Below, piece after piece: positions 1 through 9,746 of a stretch of DNA of 64,000 nt. The stretch is from CAZGXI01 sp964529715. Lineage in GTDB: Bacteria; Chloroflexota; Anaerolineae; Aggregatilineales; Ch27. The notes under the pieces are model-generated. The model had not been told where the DNA came from, searched no databases, and saw only the letters and a program-made list of their open reading frames with translations. Position numbers and translations under genes: made by a program. The stretch is from assembly GCA_964529715.1 (NCBI GenBank), contig CAZGXI010000021.1:1-64000 (forward strand), in the 5' to 3' direction. Each line of letters begins with the position of its first letter. The stretch's first letter is position 1.

Positions 1-2
1 AC

Positions 3-170
3 CGGGTTCACGACTGCCCTCACTGTGGTCTTGTCCTTGACCGGGACCTCAACGCCGCCCGGAATATCTTGCATCGTGCTTTACCTGAACTCAAACCCGC
101 TCGGACGGAGCGGCCAGGGCGTAACGTAGACCACTGGGTCAGGCGTGCCCTGGGAAGCCGCCGCCTTTAG
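3..170 (+). CDS. tnpB: TnpB-type RNA-guided nuclease of an IS200/IS605 element, C-terminal fragment
   Basis: Only the last 55 codons lie in the window; the reading frame is open at the left edge and ends in TAG. The peptide contains HDCPHCGLVLDRDLNAARNI, the distal half of the zinc-ribbon plus the DRDxNAAxNI signature (with the last RuvC-like Asp) that closes TnpB/OrfB proteins. TnpB proteins are RNA-guided DNA endonucleases that help IS200/IS605 elements persist; this is family knowledge. The right-end hairpin of the element follows at once, and a truncated methyltransferase gene abuts it. Whether tnpA or a full-length TnpB exists cannot be seen. Family assignment is confident, activity is unknown. 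Confidence 0.85.
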   Translation, partial: RVHDCPHCGLVLDRDLNAARNILHRALPELKPARTERPGRNVDHWVRRALGSRRL

Positions 171-930
171 ACGGCGGAGTCGTCACTTTCGCTTTGTTGT
201 AACGCCAGAATCGCTCGACACCCAGAAACACATACTTCGGATGCCCACGTTCTCCACGTCCAGGAGCGGCTAGGTTGTCCAGGGCATAGCGTCGTCCGTC
301 TTCATCAGTATAGCGATAAAATTCATCGATATATTCCTGATCGTACTCTGCAAAGGGCTGATTAAACACATGTTTCGCCCTTACATCCTTGTAGTACATC
401 AAAATGACATCGTGCACGCGCGGCAGATTGACGGCCCCCTGTTTATAGTCGCTCTTGGTGGTCGTTCGCTTCCAAACAATCTCATTGGAAAAGTGCATTT
501 TTCCGAAGATGGCGTCCAAAACGATTTTCAGGTAATGGCTGGCCGTCGGATCGCAGTGCAGATACATACAGCCCGTTGACTTTAACACACGATGCAATTC
601 CATCAGCCGCCGTGTCATCATGACCAGATAAGCCATCACGTCCGATTCATCGAGAAAGCGGCGCATTGCCGTGATCATCTCGGCAACTTCGGTATACGAG
701 GATTTCCGAATTTCGCGGTATTCGCGCTCCGTTTGGTCGCCCCAAACCCACGTATCCCGAAAGGCCGTGATCTGGGCCTGGGATTCATGCCCCTTCGGAG
801 TCTTGTAAATCACGTTATAGCCTCGCCGGGTGTTGAACGGTGGGTCGAGGTAGACTAGGTCCACGCTCTCGTCCGCGATGTATTCCCGCAGCACGTCCAG
901 GTTGTCGCCATAGTACAGCCGATTTATCAT
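139..930 (-). pseudogene. DNA adenine-N6 methyltransferase, C-terminally truncated by IS insertion
   Basis: The frame starts with MINRLYYGDNLDVL and has motif IV DPPFNT near residue 29, then a stretch ending in FLGVERFWRYNKAK that matches the middle of beta-class (type III/restriction-like) N6-adenine methyltransferases. After base 187 the frame runs into the IS200/IS605 right end and codes an unrelated 16-residue tail. In the beta class the SAM-binding motif I lies C-terminal to motif IV and the target recognition region, so the catalytic half should be missing. ATG at 930 is preferred over 936 because AGAGGG lies six bases upstream of it and touches the other. The remainder of the gene should lie to the left of the IS. 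Probably inactive. Confidence 0.8.
152..186 (+). mobile_element. Right end (RE) of the IS200/IS605-type element, with hairpin
   Basis: Just before and after the tnpB stop codon the sequence CCGCCG-CCTTTAGA-CGGCGG forms a 6-bp GC stem with an 8-nt loop, followed by GTCGTCAC. Subterminal hairpins of this kind mark the ends of IS200/IS605 elements and also form the 3' scaffold of the TnpB guide RNA. Similarity of the opposite-strand methyltransferase resumes at base 187, so the element most likely ends at 186 (GTCAC). The boundary is inferred from loss of homology, not from a sequenced empty site. Confidence 0.65.
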
Positions 931-1040
931 GCTCATCCCTCTGCCCGGACTTCACCCTGCCGACATTATAGAGTGGGCCGGGGATAGAGACAATCGCCCC
1001 ACCCCGGCCCAACCGAATGCTGAATACTGACGGCTGACAG

Positions 1041-2909
1041 CTACTGATACTGTACGAACGTGATCAGCGCCGTGTTGAGGGCGCAGTCGTTCTCGTCAAA
1101 GCGGATGGTGATCGACGGCGACAGCGGGTTGCCGAAGCCGTCCTCGACACGCACCGTGTAGGGGTTGAACTGCGCCGCATCCACGCGCAGCGGCACTTCC
1201 CAGCCGCCCTCGCCGTAACGACGATTGCTGCCGCTGGTCACGAACACGTCCTGCCCGCCGCCCACCACGTGGATCAGCGCGCCCTGCATCGGCTCACCGC
1301 CCACACCGAGCACATTCCCGCCGATGCCGAACCACGCGCACGGCGCATAATTCCCGCTGGAGACCAGGAACGCCTGGCTATAGGTAAAGCTAAAGCCCGG
1401 CGTCGGCGTGAGGGTGAAGGTCGGCGTGAAGGGTGGATGCAAGATGGTAGCAATCACCGGGTTCGGCGTGGGCGACGGCGCGGGTACGATCACGTTGCCG
1501 CTGCCGTAGGCGTTGTTCAGATAAACGTCGCGTGTCTCGTTGAGGATGGTCCGCGCCTGAAGCATGGTGTTGTAACCGGCGACGGCGTTGTCCATCGGCA
1601 TCGCGTAAGACGGATTAGCGTTCCAGCGGTTGCACTCGTCCTGCCACAACTGGATCGCCCGACGTAGCACGGCCAGGCCTTCGTTGAGCCGGTTCACCAG
1701 CGGGATCAGTTCCGGGTAGGCCGCGCTCTCCCAGGCGGTCAGGGCAAAGTCCGGCGGCTGCTCCGGCAAATTGACGCACGGCGCATCGCCTTCGCTGCCC
1801 ACCAGCCCGGCGCGCACATCCAGCCAGATTGCCTCAATGCGCTCGAACTGGTCCTGGGCATAGTTGATGTGCGCGTGAATGGCAGTGAGAATCACCACCT
1901 TGCTGCGCGTGATGCGGAACTGCACCTCGTCGAAGGCGGCACGCGCGCTGTTGAAAGTCGCCTGCCCCTCGGCGACGGCCTGCGGCGTGAAGCCGCCGGT
2001 CAGACAGGCGTCTAACCAATCCTGAATGGCGTTGCGCAGGTCGTTGAGGCCCTGGTTGAAGCGATCCACCGCCTCGCCCAGGTCGGGATAATTCGCCCGC
2101 TCGACGGTTGTGAGCCAAAAATCCTCCGGCGCGGGCGGCGCAGAGCACACCGCCGGAATGCCGCCCACGCTGACGCCGTACCATGCCTGCTCAATCACGT
2201 CTAGCGTGGCCCTGGCTTGATCCAGGGAGCGGCGGATTTCGTCCACCACCAGAAAGCGGAAGCGCGCATTGGCGTCGGAAAGGCGCACACCCGTATCCGC
2301 CGACGGGCCGATCACGGCCAGGTTCATCACCGAAAGCCCGCTGGGGCTGTAGAAGGTCAGGTTTTCGGCGGCAGCCCAACCGATCAGCCCTTCCCACGTC
2401 ACCTGCACCCAACTGCCGGTCTCCGTCCGCCCGGTGACGGACACCTCGGCGTAACGTGGCAGGTTGGCAATGATCGGGTAAGCCAGGCTCGGACCGGCGC
2501 GCAGGTACACGCCACTGTTTTCCAGCCGAGCGGTGATGATGCTGGTCAAATTGCTGCCACCCGCATTGGGCGCGGTGTTGCTGTTATAAGGGATGATACG
2601 CGGGTCGGCTAGCGGCAGGCTGTTTACATCCCCTGTCACGGCGACAACCAGCGCGGCGACCCAGCCTTCCCTGCCGTTGAAGTCGATGCGCAGCCATTCG
2701 CCGTCCACCGTGCGACCGGTGGCGGTCATCACGTCGCCCGTTTCCATGCTGCCGATCACGTCTGCGCCGATAGCGGGCCACAGCCGCACATTGATGTACG
2801 GTCGGTTCGGCGTGACAGTCACGCCGCCCTGGGCTAATCCCAGCGCCGGGGCCAGCAAGCCGAGCGCGATCACGGCGAACATGGCAATCATCAGCGTGCG
2901 TTTGAACAT
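1041..2909 (-). CDS. Secreted protein with two SH3b domains and two helical repeats
   Basis: 622 residues. A signal peptide (MFKR, hydrophobic core, cleavage near LGLAQG, about residue 27) predicts export. Two bacterial SH3 domains follow (about 30-95 and 123-185, the second with VYLRAGPSLAYPIIANLP). Residues 210-470 are mainly helical and hold two copies of a roughly 90-residue unit with a shared pattern (W-N4-5-Y P-L-V/D-R-N-G-L-LR-AI--W-D-C), each with paired Cys. A Pro/Thr linker leads to a C-terminal beta domain (about 510-622) like carboxypeptidase-regulatory or Ig folds. SH3b domains usually bind peptidoglycan or other surface ligands. There is one lysine in the mature protein. Specific function unknown. 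Confidence 0.85.
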   Translation of the reverse strand: MFKRTLMIAMFAVIALGLLAPALGLAQGGVTVTPNRPYINVRLWPAIGADVIGSMETGDVMTATGRTVDGEWLRIDFNGREGWVAALVVAVTGDVNSLPLADPRIIPYNSNTAPNAGGSNLTSIITARLENSGVYLRAGPSLAYPIIANLPRYAEVSVTGRTETGSWVQVTWEGLIGWAAAENLTFYSPSGLSVMNLAVIGPSADTGVRLSDANARFRFLVVDEIRRSLDQARATLDVIEQAWYGVSVGGIPAVCSAPPAPEDFWLTTVERANYPDLGEAVDRFNQGLNDLRNAIQDWLDACLTGGFTPQAVAEGQATFNSARAAFDEVQFRITRSKVVILTAIHAHINYAQDQFERIEAIWLDVRAGLVGSEGDAPCVNLPEQPPDFALTAWESAAYPELIPLVNRLNEGLAVLRRAIQLWQDECNRWNANPSYAMPMDNAVAGYNTMLQARTILNETRDVYLNNAYGSGNVIVPAPSPTPNPVIATILHPPFTPTFTLTPTPGFSFTYSQAFLVSSGNYAPCAWFGIGGNVLGVGGEPMQGALIHVVGGGQDVFVTSGSNRRYGEGGWEVPLRVDAAQFNPYTVRVEDGFGNPLSPSITIRFDENDCALNTALITFVQYQ

Positions 2910-3007
2910 AGGATAGACGCCCCGCGACTCAGAAACAGCAATCAGCGATCAGTCGTCAGCTATTAACTCTTATCCAATGTGTAAGTTTTCTCGCGCTGCC
3001 CGCTTGT

Positions 3008-3123
3008 CCTCACCCCCTGTCCCTCTCTCCCTCATGGAGAGGGGGGAATCTCCGCGTTTGGAACCTCCTCGCCCTGCGGGCCTGTTCCGGCGTCGTTGGC
3101 CAGGGAGAGAGGTTGGGGTGAGG
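3008..3123. repeat. Imperfect long inverted repeat, CCTCACCCC type
   Basis: The left arm CCTCACCCCCTGTCCCTCTC (3008 on) and right arm GGGAGAGAGGTTGGGGTGAGG (ending 3123) are near-complementary over about 22 bases and flank a roughly 70-base GC-rich centre. It sits in the 420-bp gap between two divergent genes. Repeats with this CCTCACCCC...GGGGTGAGG arrangement are common intergenic elements in several phyla including Chloroflexota. It could be a MITE-like or REP-like element. The rest of the gap (2910-3007, 3124-3328) shows no gene, only AT-richer sequence and degenerate CTGA-type runs. Confidence 0.6.
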
Positions 3124-3281
3124 ACCGGGGCGTCAAGCTATTCTGCAAGAAACTTGCACATCGGTTTAGCTCTTCACATTCAGCCAATCACATCCCAATA
3201 CCACGAAAAACTAACAGCCAAAAGCTAAATGCTGGTCGCTAGTGTAGCACAAATCGCAAAAGCGCATTGCCAACGGCGCGG

Positions 3282-3287
3282 TATAAT
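3282..3287 (+). promoter_or_regulatory. -10 element (TATAAT) of the epimerase gene
   Basis: A perfect TATAAT lies 41 bases upstream of the ATG at 3329. No convincing -35 box is seen at 16-18 bp, so this is only a probable promoter. Confidence 0.4.
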
Positions 3288-3328
3288 TTTTCCCGCCTGA
3301 CGAACCGGGAACCAGGAGACAACAACGG

Positions 3329-4300
<972 letters not shown>

Positions 4301-4413
4301 TGCTATACTGAGGATATAGCAGCCGGCGCGAATACCGGACTGCGCACACGCAGACTGTGCATAGATCGCTAAAAGCTATCGGCTGATTGCCCGGTTTTGC
4401 GAAGGAGCTTTTT

Positions 4414-6852
4414 GTGACCCAGCGCCGCCACCCGCTCGAACTGTCCCCGGACCGCCTGGCCCGCCGCACTGACCCTACCGCGCTGGGCTTCCAGACCACC
4501 ACCGAAGTGCAACCGAGCCGCGAGATCATCGGGCAGCCGCGCGGCGTGCGCGCCATCGAGTTCGGTATCGACATGCCCAGCCCCGGCTACAACATCTACG
4601 TGATGGGGCCGCGCGGCACCGGACGGCTGACCGCCATTGAGCAGTTCATTGAGGCACGCGCCCACGACGATCCCACGCCGGATGACTGGTTATACGTCCA
4701 TAACTTCGACCAGCCGCATCAGCCGGTGGCACTGCGCCTGCCCGCTGGCAAAGGCCGTCGTTTCCGCGACGACATGTACCAGCTTGTGCGCCGCCTGGCC
4801 ACCAAAATTCCACACGCCTTCGAGTCGCCGCGTTTCACCGAGATGGCTCAGACGATTAAGCGGGAGTTTACCCAGCGGCGGGATATGGCCTTTCAGCAGC
4901 TTCAGACCATGGCGGCGGAAAAAGGGTTTGTCATCCGGGGGGCGACCAACAGTATCATCCTTGCCCCGCTCAAGGAAGAACAGTCGATGAGCCAGGAGGA
5001 GCGGGACGCCCTGACATCTCAGCAGGCAGCGTTGGAGGAGCAAATTCAAGATGCCGTGCGCGGCATCACCGAAATCGAAGAGGAGGCGCTTGATGCCTAC
5101 GACCGGCTTCAACGCGAAACAACGGCCCGGTTGTTGAACGCGCAACTCAAACCCCTGCGCAAACGCTACGCTGACTACCCCGACGTACTGACCTACCTCG
5201 ACAACGTAGAAGAGGACATCCTCAACCACATCGACGCTTTCGCGCGGGATAGTAGCGAATCGGCAGGCGGTCAGCCGCCGCCACCCGATAACGACGGCGA
5301 TGACTTCTCAGCCGAAAACGCCGGCCATGTCAGCGGGCTGCGCCGCTACGAGGTTAACCTGTTTGTGGATCACAGTGGGTCGAAGGGCGCGCCGGTGGTA
5401 GTCGTGACCCTGCCCACCTATCAGAACCTGGTTGGGCGCATCGAGCACCGCGTCTTTCACGGTGTCTTGACCACCGATTTCACCATGCTCAAGCCGGGTG
5501 CGCTGCATCAGGCCAACGGCGGCTTTCTGGTAGTCAAGGCGCAGGACATCTTACAGCAGCCATTCGCCTGGGAGGCCCTCAAACGTGCCCTAACATCTAA
5601 AGAGATCGTCATTGAAGAGCCACAAAGCCAGCGCACAGGCGTGATTACCACCCAGGTACTTGAGCCTGCCCCGATCCCGGCTCGCCTCAAAGTCATCATG
5701 GTAGGCAACCCGGACCTTTATTACGAACTGTTTGACGCCGAAGAGGATTTTCCCGAACTATTCAAGGTTAAGGCCGATTTTGCCGCCGAAATGGACCGCA
5801 CGTCCGAAACCGAGGCACAATATGCCGCCTTCGTCGCTGCGCGCTGCCAGGAAGAAGCCCTGCCACCCTTTGCCGCTGCCGCCGTTGGACAGATCATCGA
5901 TTACGGAAGCTGGCTGGCCGAAGATCAGCAACGGCTCAGCACCCGCTTTGGCGAAATCGCCGACCTGATCCGGGAAGCAGCCTACCACGCCCATCGCCGC
6001 CGACACCCGGTCGTCACTGCCGAAGATGTGGCCTCGGCCATTCAGCAGCGGCAATACCGCAGCAATCTCTATGAAGAACTCAGTCGGCGGCAGATCATCG
6101 ACGGCGATGTGACCGTCGCTACAGAGGGTGAGGTGGTGGGGCAGATCAACGGCCTAACAGTTGTGCAATTAGGCGATTACGCCTTTGGCCTGCCCAATCG
6201 CATCACGGCGCGTGTCTACGTGGGCGAAGCGGGCGTGGTACAGATCGAGCGCGAGGTACAGTTGAGCGGCCCCATCCACGACAAGGGCGTGCTCATCCTA
6301 CGCGGCTACCTGGGCAGCGCCTACGCGCTGGACTTTCCTTTATCCCTGACGGCCAGTCTGACCTTTGAGCAAAACTATGGTGGCATTGAGGGCGACAGCG
6401 CGTCCAGCACCGAACTTTATGCCCTGCTCTCGGCTCTGTCTGGCTACCCCATCCGCCAGGAGTTAGCCGTGACCGGTTCGGTAGACCAACGCGGCATGGT
6501 CCAGCCGGTCGGCGGCGCGACGGTGAAAATCGAGGGGTTTTTCCACATCTGCCAGGCGCGTGGACTCACCGGCCGGCAGGGCGTGATCATCCCGCGCGCC
6601 AGCGTCCGCAGCCTGATGCTGTCCGATGAGGTAATCGCGGCGGTGAAGAAGAACCTGTTTCACATTTACGCCATCGATCACATCGACCAGGGAATCGAAC
6701 TGCTCACCGGGCGACCTGCCGGTGAACGCCGACCCGACGGGAGCTATCCCCCCGACTCGGTCCACGACGCGGTACAAGCACGCCTGCGCGCCTTGGCTGA
6801 AGGGATGCGCGCGTTTGCCGCACCCATTGTGCATATTCAGCAGGGAGAATGA
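4414..6852 (+). CDS. Lon-like ATP-dependent protease (LonC/AAA_32 type)
   Basis: 812 residues from a GTG start; AAGGAG at 4402-4407 is six bases upstream, which rules out an upstream TTG at 4387. The N-terminal part carries the AAA_32 nucleotide-binding region with GPRGTGR, where the usual Walker A lysine is arginine, as in some members of this family. A coiled-coil stretch (about 140-240) follows, then the ATPase body (GGFLVVKAQDIL). The C-terminal Lon peptidase domain has the catalytic Ser in GDSASS and the Lys in VGGATVKIEGFF. It probably degrades misfolded cytoplasmic proteins. A canonical lon gene is also present at 47298. A small unknown gene follows after 3 bp, likely co-transcribed. 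Confidence 0.88.
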   Translation: MTQRRHPLELSPDRLARRTDPTALGFQTTTEVQPSREIIGQPRGVRAIEFGIDMPSPGYNIYVMGPRGTGRLTAIEQFIEARAHDDPTPDDWLYVHNFDQPHQPVALRLPAGKGRRFRDDMYQLVRRLATKIPHAFESPRFTEMAQTIKREFTQRRDMAFQQLQTMAAEKGFVIRGATNSIILAPLKEEQSMSQEERDALTSQQAALEEQIQDAVRGITEIEEEALDAYDRLQRETTARLLNAQLKPLRKRYADYPDVLTYLDNVEEDILNHIDAFARDSSESAGGQPPPPDNDGDDFSAENAGHVSGLRRYEVNLFVDHSGSKGAPVVVVTLPTYQNLVGRIEHRVFHGVLTTDFTMLKPGALHQANGGFLVVKAQDILQQPFAWEALKRALTSKEIVIEEPQSQRTGVITTQVLEPAPIPARLKVIMVGNPDLYYELFDAEEDFPELFKVKADFAAEMDRTSETEAQYAAFVAARCQEEALPPFAAAAVGQIIDYGSWLAEDQQRLSTRFGEIADLIREAAYHAHRRRHPVVTAEDVASAIQQRQYRSNLYEELSRRQIIDGDVTVATEGEVVGQINGLTVVQLGDYAFGLPNRITARVYVGEAGVVQIEREVQLSGPIHDKGVLILRGYLGSAYALDFPLSLTASLTFEQNYGGIEGDSASSTELYALLSALSGYPIRQELAVTGSVDQRGMVQPVGGATVKIEGFFHICQARGLTGRQGVIIPRASVRSLMLSDEVIAAVKKNLFHIYAIDHIDQGIELLTGRPAGERRPDGSYPPDSVHDAVQARLRALAEGMRAFAAPIVHIQQGE

Positions 6853-6855
6853 GCG

Positions 6856-7326
6856 ATGCCTCACGCCACACTGCTCGATCTGTTGGGGACGGGTAAACTC
6901 CCGGCCTCTATGGAGCAAAAGTTTGTCGAATTCTGTATCTGGCAGCAGGCCCGTCCCGCCTTTGCGCAGGTCTTGCAGGCATCAGGGTTAAGCAGTCACG
7001 CCAGAGAGGCGAGCAGTGTGACCGACCTAGCTGCAATGGCCGAATGCGCGCAGCGCGCCGCCGAAGCGGCCCGGCAAGACCGCCTACCGGTGTTGGCACT
7101 GGGCGCGGTACAGGGCATTGCGGCTGAAATCAGCCAGTTAGTCGCCGCCGCTGACCCTGCCGAGTGGGATACCGCCGCCGTCTCGTTCCATGCTGCGCGG
7201 TTGGTCGGCTGGGCCATGTGGGCGACCAACAAGTTTGGGACGGGCATGTTCAAGACCAGCGCGGAAGCCGCCGCTTATGGAGAACAACTCCAGGCCCTGA
7301 TGAGCCTGTTGCGGACGGCAGGGTGA
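6856..7326 (+). CDS. Conserved-looking hypothetical protein, all-helical
   Basis: 156 residues with no recognised domain. The sequence is Ala-rich and predicted helical, with no signal peptide and one moderately hydrophobic helix (SFHAARLVGWAMWATNKFG). Start ATG is 3 bp after the stop of the LonC-like protease and preceded by AGGGAGA, so the two are probably translated from one mRNA. The pairing suggests a partner or regulator of the protease, which is inference only. Confidence 0.7.
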   Translation: MPHATLLDLLGTGKLPASMEQKFVEFCIWQQARPAFAQVLQASGLSSHAREASSVTDLAAMAECAQRAAEAARQDRLPVLALGAVQGIAAEISQLVAAADPAEWDTAAVSFHAARLVGWAMWATNKFGTGMFKTSAEAAAYGEQLQALMSLLRTAG

Positions 7327-7340
7327 TTTGCTGAAACAGC

Positions 7341-7366
7341 CAGGGGCACGGTGCGCCGTGCCCCTG
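7341..7366. terminator. Hairpin between convergent genes
   Basis: CAGGGGCACGG-TGCG-CCGTGCCCCTG is a perfect 11-bp stem between the convergent ends at 7326 and 7398. There is no clear T-run on either side, so it may act as a weak bidirectional terminator or mRNA 3' stabiliser. Confidence 0.5.
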
Positions 7367-7397
7367 CAAAGCCGAACCGCGTTCGGTCTGGCGTCAG

Positions 7398-9557
7398 TTA
7401 CTTGCCAGTATCGATCACATTCCCGGATTTGCCGCCGCTGGCGGGGGCAGCACCGCCCACCGTCAGCGAGAGGGTGAATGCCCCCGTACTTGTGCCGTCC
7501 TCGCCACCGTAGCGCGTGGCGTAAATCCAATACTGGCCGGTGGCCGGAAGTGTGTAAACGATCTGCGAGTTGTAGTTGCCCGAAGCCATATCGTCGTTGG
7601 TGATGAGCGGTTGAGCATCGACACTTGCCGAGTCGAAAAGACCCAGCATCGTATCCAGATTGCTGCCCTGTGCGGCCTGCATGGTGATTGTCACCACATC
7701 CCCCGCCTGTCCGCTGAACACATAGTCATACCCGTAGCGGTTGGAGTCGATGACTCCCTGGACCGTCTGGCCGTAGGCAATCGGTTCGGCGTTGACCGTC
7801 CCGCCGCCTGTACTGGCCGGCTGCTGACCTCCCGACGCGCCTGTGCTGCCCGCGCCGCTCTGCAGCGTCAAGGTAAACGCACCGCTGCTCGTCCCCTGGT
7901 CGATGCCATAGCGCGTGGCGACGATGGTGTACGTCCCGCTGGCAGGCAAGGTATATTCCAACTGTGAATTCCAGCCGCCCACCGCCGGGCTGTCATCGTT
8001 CTCGATCAATACGTTTTGATTGGCATCCATCAGGCCGAGGTAGGGGTCGAGGGTACTGCCCTGCGCAGCTTGCATCGTGACGGTCACGCGGTCGCCCGCC
8101 TGCCCGGTAAAGGCATACAGCCGCACTGGATTGGCGTTGTCAATTGTGCCCTGCACGGTTTGCCCATAGGCGATGGAGGCAGACGCCGGCATACCGGCAG
8201 GTACACCGCCGCTCGATGCCGGGACTGTGCCCGCGCCCGGTGCTGCACCAACGACCACCATCGCATATTCACCCTGCGACTGCCCGTTGTAGCTCTGGAA
8301 GACGAAAGTCAGATCGCCAGTGTTGCCCGGCACCACGCGGATACCGGCGTCATACTGCCAGGCAATATATCGCCCACCGTTGGCAATGATCACGCCGTTC
8401 GCGTTGTTCTGGTCGGTTGAGAAGGCCGGTGTGTCGGCGCATGGCCCGGCTCCGGCGTCGTCACAGACGATGTTGGTCCCGTCCACGAACATATACGAGT
8501 CCAGGTTAGTCGTCTCGGCGATCATGTAGACCAGGATCGGCTCGTTCTGAATGGCGCTGGACACGTTGAACGTAACGGCGTCCTGCTCGGTGGCAGGCGA
8601 GATGGCTAATCCTTCAAAGATAGCCACAAAGTGCCCGCCGGTACTGCCAAAGCCGCCAATCGCCATCATCAGGTCGCCCGTCGCCACCGAGGTATTGAAG
8701 GACAACTGGGCCGTCAGGTTGCTCGCCTCCACATAGCCGATGTCCGGCAGGGAGATTTGCGATCCGGCAGCGCGCGGCTCGTCGTCATTACATAACATGC
8801 TGCCGTCTTCTGCCTGGAGGGCAATCACCGGGTCGAAGTTATCCAGGCCGATCACTGTGACCTGGTAAGTGAAGCCGGGTCGCACATCGCGGAACGTGAC
8901 CAGCGTTGCGCCGTTGACCGTCTGCCCGTTGCACTCGAAGGTTAGGCCACTGGGCTGTTGCTGCGCGGTTCCCCCCTGTTGACCGCCTCCGACCGTCACA
9001 CCGGTCTGACCGCCGGTATTATCGCCCGTCGTGCCCTCCGTCGGCAGGCCACCGAACGCCCCGCCGCTGATCGGGCCGCTCGTCTGGCCACCTGGCTGCC
9101 CGCCCGTCCCGCTTCCCACGCGGTTCAGGATGAGGTTATACGCGCCGAAGCTGGTGCCGTTCTGTAGGCCGTAGCGCGTGGCAACGATGTAGTACGTCCC
9201 TGTGGCAGGCAGAGTCGTTTCAGCAATAAAGGAGTCCCGCTGGCCCTGGAAATCATCGTTCTCCGCCAGGACATTCTCACTGGCATCCAGCAGTCCAACA
9301 TAGGGATCGAGGGTCGTGTCGATACGGTTCATCGCTATCGTCACCACATCCCCGGCCTGGCCCTGGAACGAATAGATCACCCGCCACTGCTGGTTGCTGA
9401 TTGTCCCCTGAAGCGTCTGACCATAGCTGATAGGAATGGCCCCCTGGCGCAGGGGCGCAGCCAGCGCCATCCCCGGTCCCATCGCCATACCCAACAGAAG
9501 CATCACTAACGCCGCCAGGGCGGCCAACCGCCATGTCACCCGTTCTTTGCTTCGCAT
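7398..9557 (-). CDS. Secreted protein with three pre-peptidase C-terminal (PPC) domains
   Basis: 719 residues from ATG 9557; AAAGGAG seven bases upstream supports this start rather than the GTG at 9578. A signal peptide with cleavage near GMALAAP precedes three copies of a beta-sandwich unit starting YGQT(L/V)QGT/V-I (about residues 45-150, 465-570, 590-705), each with a GDVVTI/V core and a TLPATGTYYIVATRYG-like end. This is the bacterial PPC pattern. The copies are separated by Gly/Gln/Thr-rich linkers and a central unique region with two Cys pairs. PPC domains usually accompany secreted proteases, but no protease domain is present. The segment between residue 5 and the last 15 residues has no lysine. 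Likely cell-surface or matrix protein. Confidence 0.85.
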   Translation of the reverse strand: MRSKERVTWRLAALAALVMLLLGMAMGPGMALAAPLRQGAIPISYGQTLQGTISNQQWRVIYSFQGQAGDVVTIAMNRIDTTLDPYVGLLDASENVLAENDDFQGQRDSFIAETTLPATGTYYIVATRYGLQNGTSFGAYNLILNRVGSGTGGQPGGQTSGPISGGAFGGLPTEGTTGDNTGGQTGVTVGGGQQGGTAQQQPSGLTFECNGQTVNGATLVTFRDVRPGFTYQVTVIGLDNFDPVIALQAEDGSMLCNDDEPRAAGSQISLPDIGYVEASNLTAQLSFNTSVATGDLMMAIGGFGSTGGHFVAIFEGLAISPATEQDAVTFNVSSAIQNEPILVYMIAETTNLDSYMFVDGTNIVCDDAGAGPCADTPAFSTDQNNANGVIIANGGRYIAWQYDAGIRVVPGNTGDLTFVFQSYNGQSQGEYAMVVVGAAPGAGTVPASSGGVPAGMPASASIAYGQTVQGTIDNANPVRLYAFTGQAGDRVTVTMQAAQGSTLDPYLGLMDANQNVLIENDDSPAVGGWNSQLEYTLPASGTYTIVATRYGIDQGTSSGAFTLTLQSGAGSTGASGGQQPASTGGGTVNAEPIAYGQTVQGVIDSNRYGYDYVFSGQAGDVVTITMQAAQGSNLDTMLGLFDSASVDAQPLITNDDMASGNYNSQIVYTLPATGQYWIYATRYGGEDGTSTGAFTLSLTVGGAAPASGGKSGNVIDTGK

Positions 9558-9626
9558 GAAACACTCCTTTGTATTCACATGGGTCAGGAAGGCTCGCCGG
9601 TTTTCCCTGTAAGCCCTTACCTGCGC

Positions 9627-9655
9627 ATTGTATGTAGAACCTATTCAGACAGCAA
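9627..9655 (-). promoter_or_regulatory. Sigma-70-type promoter of the PPC protein gene
   Basis: On the minus strand TTGCTG (9655-9650), a 17-bp spacer and TACAAT (9632-9627) precede the ATG at 9557, giving a leader of about 60 nt. Confidence 0.55.
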
Positions 9656-9669
9656 GTCTCCAAACAAGG

Positions 9670-9706
9670 AAAAAAATGGCAGCGGCGAGACCCTGTCGCC
9701 GCTGCC
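9670..9706 (-). terminator. Rho-independent terminator of RNase J gene
   Basis: An 11-bp perfect stem (GGCAGCGGCGA / TCGCCGCTGCC) with a 7-nt loop is followed on the minus strand by ATTTTTTT, 40 bases after the stop codon. Confidence 0.85.
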
Positions 9707-9746
9707 CAACATCAAGTGGATCGTTTTAGGGTGAGAGAACGAGGCT

